In this document: in pieces, positions 54,654-64,000 of the stretch
Layout: each line of letters begins with the position of its first letter
Position numbering within the stretch: position 1 is the stretch's first letter
Assembly: GCA_963930645.1 (NCBI GenBank)
Contig: OZ005656.1
Span: 187,747,880-187,811,879, forward strand
Direction of reading: 5' to 3'
DNA from: Salticus scenicus
Taxonomy: Eukaryota; Arthropoda; Arachnida; Araneae; Salticidae
DNA length: 64,000 nt
The notes under the pieces: generated by a model
Told to the model about the DNA's origin: nothing
The model's input: only the letters and a program-made list of their open reading frames with translations
The model's database searches: none
Position numbers and translations under genes: made by a program

Positions 54654-57600
54654 CTATATGCATTACTTAATGCATATATGCATGCCGGTATATATATATA
54701 TATATATGCATTATTTAATTGCAAAAATTGTACGATTAATTAAGGCAAATTTTATTAAAAAAAAAATATTTATCGATATAAGAGGCTGCGACCTCTGCAT
54801 TAGACAAAAATCAATAAATTTTAGCAATTGCTAATAAGATAATTTATTTTATTTTACTTTATTTTATTTATTTATTTATTTATTGTGTGACTGTTGTAAA
54901 TTGCGATAATTAATTATATATGCTGTTATTATACACTTAAATATATTTTTTTTTCATTGCGTTTAACAGATGAATAAAATTAAAGGTGTATAGATTAAGA
55001 ACTAAATCTCAAGAACATTGAATACCCAATACTATTTCAACAGAGCAGTAATTTAATAAAAGGTAAGTTCGTTTAATTATTAAACACAGTTTAATAAGTT
55101 TAAACTTATCGTCTTTAGTCTTTTTCTTGTTGTTGATGTTACGTATACATTATAAATTTTCACTGTTTGTTATTACAATAATTGAAGAAATCTAGCTTAG
55201 CAATAGCGTAGTATTTATCTGTTAATAAAATACAATATAAATCTAACATTTCTAAGCAACTAAATAGTAAAAGTAATTCTAAATTATACGTTAATTTATA
55301 AAATATATGTTTGAGAATAAGGATAAAGATGACTTAAGATAAAGAAAAATATCTTAAAGTAGAAAACATGAAGATTTAAAGGCAAAGTTTTGAAATTAAA
55401 TATAATCGAGACATAAGTAAAAAGCTATATTACGGAAATGAAATAAACTGATATATTTTATTGTATAAATCAAGATAATCAAAGTTTTTGCCAAAATGAG
55501 AATCATTGCAACATATCAACGAAAACATTATCAACTATATTAATTGTAGTGATTTTTTTTTTCTTTACTCCAAAAGAAATATGTTGAAATTAATAATTAT
55601 TCCAATTAATCAACAATTTAATCAAAAAGCAACTAAATTTAAAGGGGGGGGGGGAATTATCTAATATTCCAGTTGGTCAACAATTTAATCCAAAACAACA
55701 AAATTTAAGGAAAAAATAAATAAATAAATAAACAAACTATAAGTGTAAGGCTATTAATAATGTGATAGGGAATAGTAAATAATATTATGAATAATTTCTT
55801 TATCTTAATGAATATAGTAGTTTGTGGATTTTAATAAATAAATAATGTATTTAAAAAAAAAGGTAAAATATATCTTGTTTATGGGAATTAAATATAGCAC
55901 TGCACTTTTAATTTTTTAGTTTTTGCAGTTAGTATTTAAATCTTTGATCATTCTGATATTTTTTGCTTAATTTCAAAGAAAATTTAAGGATATATATATA
56001 AATTTTCGAATGCAATTTCGAATTTTCCATAATGCAAATGCCACTAAAAATAATTTTTCATATTCCATAATTATTACCACCATTTTTATTTATTTATTTA
56101 TTAAAATATTTGAAACCCGAATTCCTGACAAAAATGCAAAGTGTCTTCGGAAAGATATGGAATTAATACACTGATTTCTTAATTTTGCCTAGAATTTATG
56201 AAATAATGACTCATAGTATATAAGAGTACACATGAACTTAGGAATGCATAGATGTAAAAGAGTGAGTGAGAGAGTCAAATTATGTCTGCAATGAAAATTC
56301 TACAAAATTGAGAGGAAGGACAATTTCGATTAAAAAATAATATCCCTTATGAAGTAATTTGAAAAGTCCACATTGCATTAATTTCTATATTGAATTGCCT
56401 TTATTACGGTTTACCCCCCCCCCCCCTTTTTTTTTAAATAATAATAAATAATAATAATAAAATAATTACAATACTTTTTCGTTTTAAACACGATTTTCCA
56501 CTTCACAAAAAATAATATGACACCTAAAATAATTAAATTAATGAATTAATTTTCTAATTGATTACGAATGTAGAACTATCGGAATATAATTAATAATAAA
56601 AGAAAATAAATAAGGAAAATTATAAGTGTAACGAAAATTCTGTCAAATTGTACAGAATTAAAATTTCAGGAAAATACGAATATTTTTCTTCAGCGCAATC
56701 ATTTAAAAAAAATCTATATTACATTAAAAAAAAAAAATGCCCGCTGAAATTTATTTATAACACTGGATAATTTAAGAAAACAAATTAGAAGTCACTAATA
56801 TTAAATTTTAAAAAAGATTTTATTTAATTAATTTTTAAATGTAATTAAAAAAAAATCAGACATTACCTGCAATTAAAAACACAACACATTTGAAAAAACA
56901 ATACTATTACTGAAAGCATAAATATGAATTTTAAGTACTTACCAAAACATCAACAGTATTACTTCTAAAAAAATGAATCATGTATTAATCCAAGCTTGGA
57001 ATATTTTCTAACATAAGATATTTTGTCCATAATGTATATAATTTTTCTTGTCAAGCAAAAAGCTAATAATCAAGTTACAGTCGGTTTGACGTACACAAAA
57101 TTAGGAAGGAAGCATATGTGTGCACTGAAGTATAAACAGAGTATGACTGAAGTATGCTCTGTACAATACTTGGAGATTTTTACATACTTGACCTTAGAAG
57201 TCAAAAGTGGGGGAGGGATAAAATTTATAACTAATTCTATTGGTCAAGAAAGCCATAACCTAGGGTCAGTTTATCCTCTTGAAAAACGACATTACTCAGT
57301 TAGTGCCTAAGGTTCTAATTGACCGTGTGTGTTGGGGGGGGGGGGGGAAGGGAGCAGTAAAAGGGACGAGATGTAGATAAAATTTACTACCCCTCATGTA
57401 CCAAAGAAGATTTGAGCTAAAGTTTGAAAATATAGTTTTCATTAAAAGAAAGATTTGACATATTTTCCTTAAAAAATCAAACAAATTTTTATAATTATAG
57501 ATATATTTTGCATTTTATTAAATAATTTGTTTTTTTAAATTTGGAATTATTGCCACGTTTAATTTTTATAAAGGCTCGTATAACATAAATACAAATTGTT

Positions 57601-57719
57601 GCGAAGCATTAGAGATGAAGAAAAAAATGCATGCTCGTAAAAATTTAAATTGCAATTATGCTTGACCAAATCCATCGGCTAAAGTGAAATGCATTTTTAC
57701 AATGGAATATTTTCCGATA
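54654..57719. other. 3-kb AT-rich stretch with little recognisable content
   Basis: A two-copy tandem of about 65 bp at 55598-55712 ('caacaatttaatc', 'aaatttaagg'). G run 55645-55654, C run 56405-56418. The 95-codon plus frame at 57023-57310 lies in more balanced sequence but shows no recognised domain. No gene called. Confidence 0.35.
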
Positions 57720-57776
57720 CAGTCGGTAACAAAAGTCTCCGAACACTGGCAAAAATTCCTATATAAAAAAAGTACA
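57720..57776 (+). mobile_element. T1 left half only
   Basis: CAGTCGGTAACAAAAGTCTC then 'ctggcaaaaattcctatat' and 'aaaaagtacac'. The matching right arm is absent nearby; a GAAA microsatellite follows. Confidence 0.7.
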
Positions 57777-58286
57777 CTTGGAATGAAAAAAAAAAAAAAG
57801 AAAGAAAGAAAGAAATATCCCATAGCAACTAAAGAACAATGAAAACATGAAATTTAATGATTGATTACGAACCCATAATAAAAAAGAACCCCGAAATGAA
57901 TGAAATGAAACAATGACAAATTATTTTCCAGAAAAACAAAAACACACCATGAACCTAAAAAGTAATAAAACCAAAACCTAAACACGCAAGAAAAAATCAC
58001 CCCGAAATGAAAGAGAGGCAATTTAGACACAATCTATCCTGATGTATTGAAACACCAACCAGAAAAAATAAAATAAAATAAAAACACGAGCCACAAAAAT
58101 TGAATTCAAAACACGAGCAAAACAAAGAACTTAACAGGAGAAAATGGCATTTTAGAAGTTGAGTTGTATCATTCCTTGATAGCTTATTTAATAACTAATT
58201 TTCAACCAATTAATTTTTGGAATAACATTAAATGCAGGAATCCTTCCATCATTTTTTTTTTTTTTTTTTTTTAGTTTAATTCAACA

Positions 58287-58326
<40 letters not shown>

Positions 58327-58731
58327 GAGAGAGAGAGAAACAGACCGTTCAGTAGTAGTAATATAATATTATCAGTGCAAACATTTGAAATTTAAAGATG
58401 TGTGTGTGTGTGTGTGTATATAAAGTGAAGAATTTAAGAATGTTATAAAATTTAACATTTAATAGATACATAATACCAATAACACATATCAATTAATAGA
58501 TAAAATCATTTTAAATTATTTGCGTTAATATTAGCAATTAGGACCATAACACTAAGTCCAACCAGATGTATTTTTTTATCATGCGAGATTCAAGAAAGTT
58601 ATCAAACGGAAACCAAGAATTTTATAAAAATATGAGAAGAAAAAATGAAAAAAAAAAAAAAAAAAAAGAAAAGAAAGAAAGAAAAAATATATATTTAAAA
58701 ATATATCGTATTGATAACACTAATTTAAACG

Positions 58732-58766
<35 letters not shown>

Positions 58767-58980
58767 GTGCGTGGTGTTATGCGGTAAATACATACATAGA
58801 TACATATCTAGAAATTGGTGAAAAATCTTTAAATTGTTTGATATTTTTAATCGTTAAACATAAAGAAATTTTTTTCAAATTTCGAATTCATGTTATTGCT
58901 TGTGCTCATGTTTTGAGACAAAGTATAAATATTATATTGTCAAAATTTTATGGTTGCTAAATATTGATGTTATTTATATA

Positions 58981-59012
<32 letters not shown>

Positions 59013-59187
59013 CTATAAAACATAAATCTGAAGAAAAAATGCATGAATTCCTTGAAATTATTTTCAATATTAAAATTTTTGAAGATTTGAACAAATAAGA
59101 ATTTTCGGATAAAAAAAAAAAAAAAAAGAAAGAAATTAACTTTGAAAAGCCAAGAAACTCCAGCATTAAAGAGAAAAATAAAAGTAT
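57777..59187. other. AT-rich stretch with homopolymers and microsatellites
   Basis: T tract 58253-58273, TA and GA repeats 58286-58338, TG run 58400-58418, A tracts 58649-58668 and 58732-58764, A tract 58987-59012. The poly-Lys frame at 58566 is artefact. Confidence 0.4.
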
Positions 59188-59300
59188 GTGTTGTGGTATG
59201 GCCATCACACCATCACAAAACTTTCTTCTGTATCATACTCCATAATAACAGCACGTTTTATAACATGTTGAAAAATTTGGCCATAGCTTCCCATAATTAA
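59188..59300 (-). repeat. H2 3' end fragment (minus)
   Basis: 'tgtgttgtggtatggcca' and 'catcacaaaactttcttctg' are the reversed H2 tail, followed by 'actccataataacagcacg' as at 42600-42640. Confidence 0.55.
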
Positions 59301-59514
59301 GTTATTGAGTAACCGTTACTACTTTCATAAGAATTATAACACTATAGTGTATAAAATTTGAATATATGACCAAGATAGTAGCTAGAAAACTTTTTAGAAG
59401 CTAATCAAACTATTGTACATAATATTAAGTTTTAAAAATAAAGTATGACTAAAGGGGGAAAAAAATCAAGAAATTTGTAAATTTCACCTTTTTTTAGCAA
59501 AAGCCTTGAACATG

Positions 59515-59935
59515 ATAATACTGTTGATACTATTTAAATTCCAGTTAAATAATATTTGTTTTGATAAAATTATTTATGGATTAACGCATGTGGCTAGCAA
59601 AAAAAAAAAAAAAAATTGCGGTGGGAATTAAGTCTGAGTATAATAAAAGATAATTTCCTCTAAATTTAAATATTAATGATTAGAAAAAAAAAAAAAAAAA
59701 AAGGATATTCTACAAAGTAGAATATTTTTTAAATTTCTATTTTTTACCCCAATTATTAAAGAGATTACAAAATCTATACTACAATAATGTAAAATATGAA
59801 TAACGTTTTAATATTGTTGGCACTATTGAAATTCCAATTAAATAATACTTGCTCTGATAAAATCATTTATTTATTAAGACCTTTATCTAATTATTAAAAA
59901 AAGAAGGAGGAGTTAAGTCTTAGGACGAACTTATT
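59515..59935 (+). repeat. two-copy tandem duplication, about 290-bp period
   Basis: 'actatttaaattccagttaa'/'actattgaaattccaattaa', 'tgataaaattatttat'/'tgataaaatcatttat' and 'aattaagtct'/'gttaagtct' occur in the same order at about 59530-59635 and 59822-59915. Confidence 0.6.
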
Positions 59936-60597
59936 ACACACACACACACAAAAAAAGGGGGGGGGGTATTTATTGCATTATTGATTCTAAATTATTATAC
60001 TTTAATAATATAAGCAGGCTTTCATATAAGAGTAATAATATAACACTTTTAGTATAACCGAGAATTTTATTCAGTTATTTATTGAAACAATTTTTAATTA
60101 ACCAATTTTCAGGATAAATAGTGTAACTGATAGGGGGGGGGGAGGTATGCATTAAATATAAATCCTATCGAAGTCTTATAAATCACTGCTGATAGTTTTG
60201 TTTTATAAGATTTAATTACTTAATTTATAGAACAGACAATATAATTAAGAGGGGTAAAATTATGTATTGGTAGTAAAACTTATCGGATTCTTTTAAATTA
60301 CTATAATTTATTTAAAAAAAAAAAAAATAAAATAAATAAAATAAATAAATAAATAAACTATAAATAAATAAATAAAATTCCTTTATAACTGAAATTGAGA
60401 AAAAATGTGCATGATATATAGATGGCATAAATCTACAAAATTCTCTTAAATCACTGATTTTTTTTTTTTTTTTATATATATATATATGTATAAATTGTTT
60501 TAGTTAATTAAGTTAATATTACTAATTTATTTTATATTCAGCTGTTATACTTTATATTATATTTATAAATATTTTATGCATATAAAATATCTAAATT
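59936..60597. other. AT-rich stretch with G runs
   Basis: CA repeat next to a G run (59938-59966), another G run near 60133-60142, A tract and AAAT repeats 60313-60375. No gene. Confidence 0.35.
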
Positions 60598-60901
60598 AGG
60601 TGACCAAAAGTGGCCATAGTTAAGCTTTGAGAATTTTTTTTTATAATTATCTGGTTCGGTGATTGTGGCTGGAATATTTATCATAAAATGCTACACTTAT
60701 CTCTTACACAGATCAAGTATAATTTTCTTGGTAAAGTGTAATTTAGATATTTTTATAATACAATTTCAAAATTGTACCTTGTGGGCCACTATTGGCGCAT
60801 AGTATTCCAAATGTGCCTCATATACTGAAAGCACTTTTAAATTCTGTCAAAGACGCTCTTTTGTTATTTTTCATATTTTTCTTCTTATTCATTTTATTTG
60901 T

Positions 60902-60944
<43 letters not shown>

Positions 60945-61567
60945 AAAAAAAAACTTTAAACCACTTAACTTTTGTGCCAAGTTGTTCAGGATTTTTATTC
61001 TGGAATTCATTGACTTCTTTTGAGAGATTTCTGGTATTCTCCGTTGTGTGAAAATTGTTGGAGAATAAATGATAATAAGTTTTTTTTTAGATATTTAAGC
61101 AGAAAATTTGAAAGTTATCCTTATTGCATTAATTTCCGTATTCATTTGCTAAATTCGTTCCCTTGTTCCAAGTTGCCCAATATCTGGTCACCTTGAGAAC
61201 ATGCATATGATCGCCATTTTCACGGCATTAAACTTTTAATCTGATAAAGTTATTAAAAATGAAGTTAATGTGGTTTAAGAGATAGAAATGAATTTTCAGA
61301 AGACATATCACAGTACAAAGTTCTAAGAACTTACGCACATGTAAATTAAAATACCTTCTTATCTGGAAATTAGAATGACTACTCCTCTAAAGTGAAATCA
61401 CTATATACAGAGGCAGTCGATCAAGATAATCTCTGCAAATTCTGTCACATACCCTGGAGATACATGATTTACAATGAAGAAGCACCATTTTGTGAATAAA
61501 TATTAAATGAAACCTTTTTTCAGGGGATGGGCTACCTTGGGAACTGTGGCCACCTTCGGTTCACCTA
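60598..61567. mobile_element. P4 TIR element with repeated GGTGACC/GTGGCC motif
   Basis: Left end AGGTGACCAAAAGTGGCCAT. Right end, in reverse, AGGTGAACCGAAGGTGGCCA, both followed by 'agtt'-type sequence. Related motifs recur inside at about 60776 ('gtgggccactattgg') and 61172 ('gttgcccaatatctggtcacc'). No frame. A TA duplication is likely but the exact boundary is uncertain. (CA)n at 60904-60940. Confidence 0.55.
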
Positions 61568-62337
61568 CCTTACAAATTCTATTTGTAGAATTAAATATTA
61601 AATAACTTTTGCTTAAAAAACATTTCATTTATTCAGACATAAAATTAGTTATAAATTTTAAATAAAGTTAACTCTGCAAAATTTCTTATAAGTGCTAATT
61701 TATTTGAATATCAATGAAAGTTACACATATTGAATTACTTTTATAGAAGTTATATAAATTGTAGTGTGAGATGCGTGAATATTATCTAAAAATATTATTT
61801 TTCATATGACTGTATTATATTATATTATTTATTTATTTTTAGGCTTTTTTTCCCTCCATGACCATGTTTGTTAACCCTCAATGAAATACAAGAATTTTGG
61901 AATTAGGAAATTTCCCATTTCTATTCCCATTCGTAATAATTTGTATATTCATACACTGCATTTATACAAATGACATAATTTTAGTATTTTATCAAATGAA
62001 TGCAATGATTAAGCACATCTTACAAAAGACAAATTAATATTATTGTAAACAAATTGTACTTAACAGCAATTATTTTCAATCAAAAATAATATATGGGTCA
62101 TGGTGAAAATGTGAAATATAAGTTTTCAAATCATTATTTCTGAAATAATAACGAGAACAAAATTATAAATTGATTTGTACATTTGATAAACGATTCTATA
62201 AAAATTTATTGCCAACACAAAAATAAATAAATAAATAAAATTGAAGGAAAAAATTATAAATTTTATGGTCACATTTTTATTTTAAATAGAAATATCATAC
62301 AAAACCTTAATCATAAAGGAAAAAAAAAATAATAATA
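61568..62337. other. unexplained AT-rich stretch
   Basis: Ordinary AT-rich sequence with short TTA and AAAT runs; nothing recognised. Confidence 0.3.
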
Positions 62338-62501
62338 ATCTGACGCGGCACTTACATAACTTTCTCTTACTCTATATTTCAATGTTATACTGACAGATTA
62401 CATATTAAAGGATGATATAACAAGTACTGCGTGCGTACTGAAAACCTAATTTAAAAACAAATCACAATAGGTTTAGGAACAGTTTTATTACACACTAAGA
62501 A

Positions 62502-62534
<33 letters not shown>

Positions 62535-63030
62535 GCTTTCAACTAGAATGAATAAGTGGCCATTTTCAAAATCCGTTAACTAGAAATATAGATTTCCGAG
62601 CTAGGCGCATAAGGCACGCCAATGAACTGAATCTGAATAGACGAAATGATCGAGAATTTCTAGTCTACACATTTCTAGATGGTGAAACAATATTATGAAT
62701 GTTTTGTATTGCGAGAAATTCCGGCTTGATTTTCTAGAATTGTGTAATAAACCAAGATTATAGTTGCTGAAACCCGCCTCTTGTATTCACATTTATTTGC
62801 AGAGATTTTTAAATAATTTCGCCCTCGAGAATATAGGCAAATGCTCTAGAATTCTAATAGGGCTTTCTAGAACTCGCTTTCAAAGGGGACTAGAATTTAT
62901 AAGGATGACGTGGAACTATTTTTCCTAGAGCCATAATTTAGATTCTAGATGTCAGCCACAGAATGTTTTCTCCGTGCACATATAAGATATAATTCTGTGT
63001 AAGAAGAGCTATTGCGCCTACCCTCCATTT
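62338..63030 (-). mobile_element. H1 3' half (minus), interrupted by X1
   Basis: 'cggcacttacataactttct' and 'cttactctatatttcaatg' (reversed H1 tail), then 'aataggtttaggaacagttt' at 62467, continuing after X1 with 'ataattctgtgtaag'. In the reference H1 (8745-8783) these two parts are contiguous. Confidence 0.6.
62493..62976 (-). mobile_element. X1 TCTAGA-rich MITE, copy 4
   Basis: Collinear with copy 1 in reverse: 'aatgaataagtggcca', 'gcctctt', 'ctagaattctaatagggc', 'ctagatgtcagccacaga'. Left TIR nearly replaced by a poly-A tract (62504-62532). Flanked by CA rather than TA. Confidence 0.75.
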
Positions 63031-63104
63031 GAATGTAGTATCTGTATTTGTAATAACATCAGGGCTAATATTAAATTTAAATGACAATGAAATTAAAATT
63101 ATCA

Positions 63105-63490
63105 TGACAAATAGTGGACAGCCCTGTCCACTACTGGCTCATGTGACTTATAATGCCAGATCCAGTAGTGGACACAATTCTGTAATCAAGCAATTTTAGA
63201 GTTGTATTTTAAAGCAAAAATTCAAAGGGGTCCACTACTGGAACAAAAAAGTATCCACTACTGGGTTTTTAGTGTGTCCACTACTGGCTCATTTTAAGCT
63301 CTTCAGATTTTTGATTTTTTACATATATAAATGCTACAATTAGCAATTTTCATAATACAGTTGTGTTAAGAAAGAGTTAGTAAATGTCTGAAATATTAAT
63401 TATTTTTTGAAACTCTAAAATTTAGGAAATTACACAAAAAATAGCCGAAAAATGTCCTTAAAGTGTCCACTACTGGTGCGTCTACCTTAC
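63105..63490. mobile_element. P3 repeat with iterated GTCCACTACTGG
   Basis: GTCCACTACTGG or a one-base variant at 63126, 63230, 63253, 63276 and 63464, and its reverse complement at 63162. Five fall within about 160 bp at the left and one at the right end, like the iterated sub-TIR motifs of P1 and P2. The right end ('tgcgtctaccttac') resembles the right end of P4. No coding. Boundaries approximate. Confidence 0.55.
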
Positions 63491-63518
63491 ATCCATTTAA
63501 TTTTTCGATTTAATATAG

Positions 63519-63554
<36 letters not shown>

Positions 63555-64000
63555 GGAGGGGCAAGGGGGAGGGGCAAGGGGGATTCCAAAGCTAAGGAAC
63601 TTAAAAAATAAAATAAAATAAAATATTGAATTTTTTGAATTTAAATCTTTTTGAAAAAAAATTAATATATATAAATTCTTTTATATTTTAATGGGTATAT
63701 TTCTTTTAGTGTGCCCCCCCCCCTAACTTATAGTACATTTATTTCTATAATTCTACCTTGTACTAACTTTTAGTACTTACTTGTAATACTTCCTTAAAAT
63801 ACTGAGTATTTTTTACTTACTTTTCTTTTAATACACATTAACGAAAATTTTATAATTTTTAAGACAATAATTAAAAAATATATATATTTCATTTTAACAG
63901 ACATACATGCAAAATTTCTTAATTTTAAGACAGTAATTTAGAAAAGATTTTTAATACCCACCATCACCTTCACTATTAGGCATTATTGAATTAAAGTTTT
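63491..64000. other. AT-rich end of window
   Basis: A tract 63522-63551 followed by a G-rich 'ggggaggggcaaggggg' block to about 63583, AAAT repeats, and a C run near 63714-63723. No gene. Confidence 0.4.

Noticed and set aside
57023..57310. 95-codon plus-strand frame as a gene
   Set aside because: No domain, splice context or homologue recognised; length is within chance for the window. Left as a note in the region entry.
58566..58787. Lysine-rich 73-codon frame
   Set aside because: Translation of poly-A and GAAA tracts.

Overview
This is a eukaryotic, very AT-rich, gene-poor window. I find no protein-coding gene, tRNA or rRNA gene, or CRISPR array. Open reading frames are short (the longest is 166 codons), mostly run through poly-A/T, simple repeats or transposon ends, and lack domains, codon bias or splice structure. 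The sequence is a dense mosaic of non-autonomous transposable elements, satellite arrays, microsatellites and unusually many long A/T homopolymers. This fits an arthropod-like metazoan genome, perhaps a chelicerate. That attribution is an inference from base composition and repeat style, not proven by any gene.

Element families named here. H1, H2 and H3 are dispersed 0.5-1.2 kb elements. Each starts ACTTTC... with a hairpin ending ...GAAAGTAT, ends ...GAAAGT plus a short GT-rich hairpin, and sits in T-rich targets. H2 and H3 carry internal tandem satellites, as Helentron/DINE-like elements do. P1-P4 have TIRs followed by an iterated short motif (GTTGGACAC; CGTATAA; GTCCACTACTGG; GGTGACC/GTGGCC), pogo/Tigger-like in layout. 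A1 is a hAT MITE family (CAGTGTTGCCAGATT) with exact 8-bp duplications. T1 is a Tc1-like palindromic MITE (CAGTCGGTAACAAAAG). X1 is a roughly 0.5-kb MITE full of TCTAGA. There is also a tRNA-derived SINE, a TTAA-flanked piggyBac-like MITE, a mariner relic, other TA-flanked MITEs and a long-TIR foldback element.

Layout. 1-453 is an H2 copy. 1294-7060 is a nested complex: an H1 copy interrupted by a second H1, which is itself interrupted by P1, and also by a foldback element. 7.4-9.8 kb holds repeats, a MITE and an H1 copy. 10636-12866 is an H3 copy interrupted by H1. 13381-15693 has X1 and P2. 16-18.5 kb has H2/H1 pieces. 18515-18990 is a near-perfect spacer-less palindrome. 20.46-20.96 kb is a GC-richer unexplained patch. 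23.4-25.7 kb has hAT MITEs and SINE pieces. 26795-30460 is a satellite array with higher-order organisation. 32-37.5 kb has the piggyBac-like MITE, H1 pieces, a hAT element and SINE pairs. 38.5-43.2 kb has SINEs, MITEs and H2. 44.9-45.9 kb is a minisatellite with a Helitron-like 3' hairpin. 50024-51257 is H3 inside T1. 51.6-54.65 kb has a SINE inside an inverted repeat, X1, a MITE, a mariner relic hosting another X1, and T1. 54.7-59.2 kb is mostly featureless AT-rich sequence. 60.6-63.5 kb has P4, H1 with X1, and P3.

Nothing here works together as a pathway. The nested insertions give a relative chronology: H1 and H3 are both hosts and invaders, and P1, X1 and the foldback element landed later.
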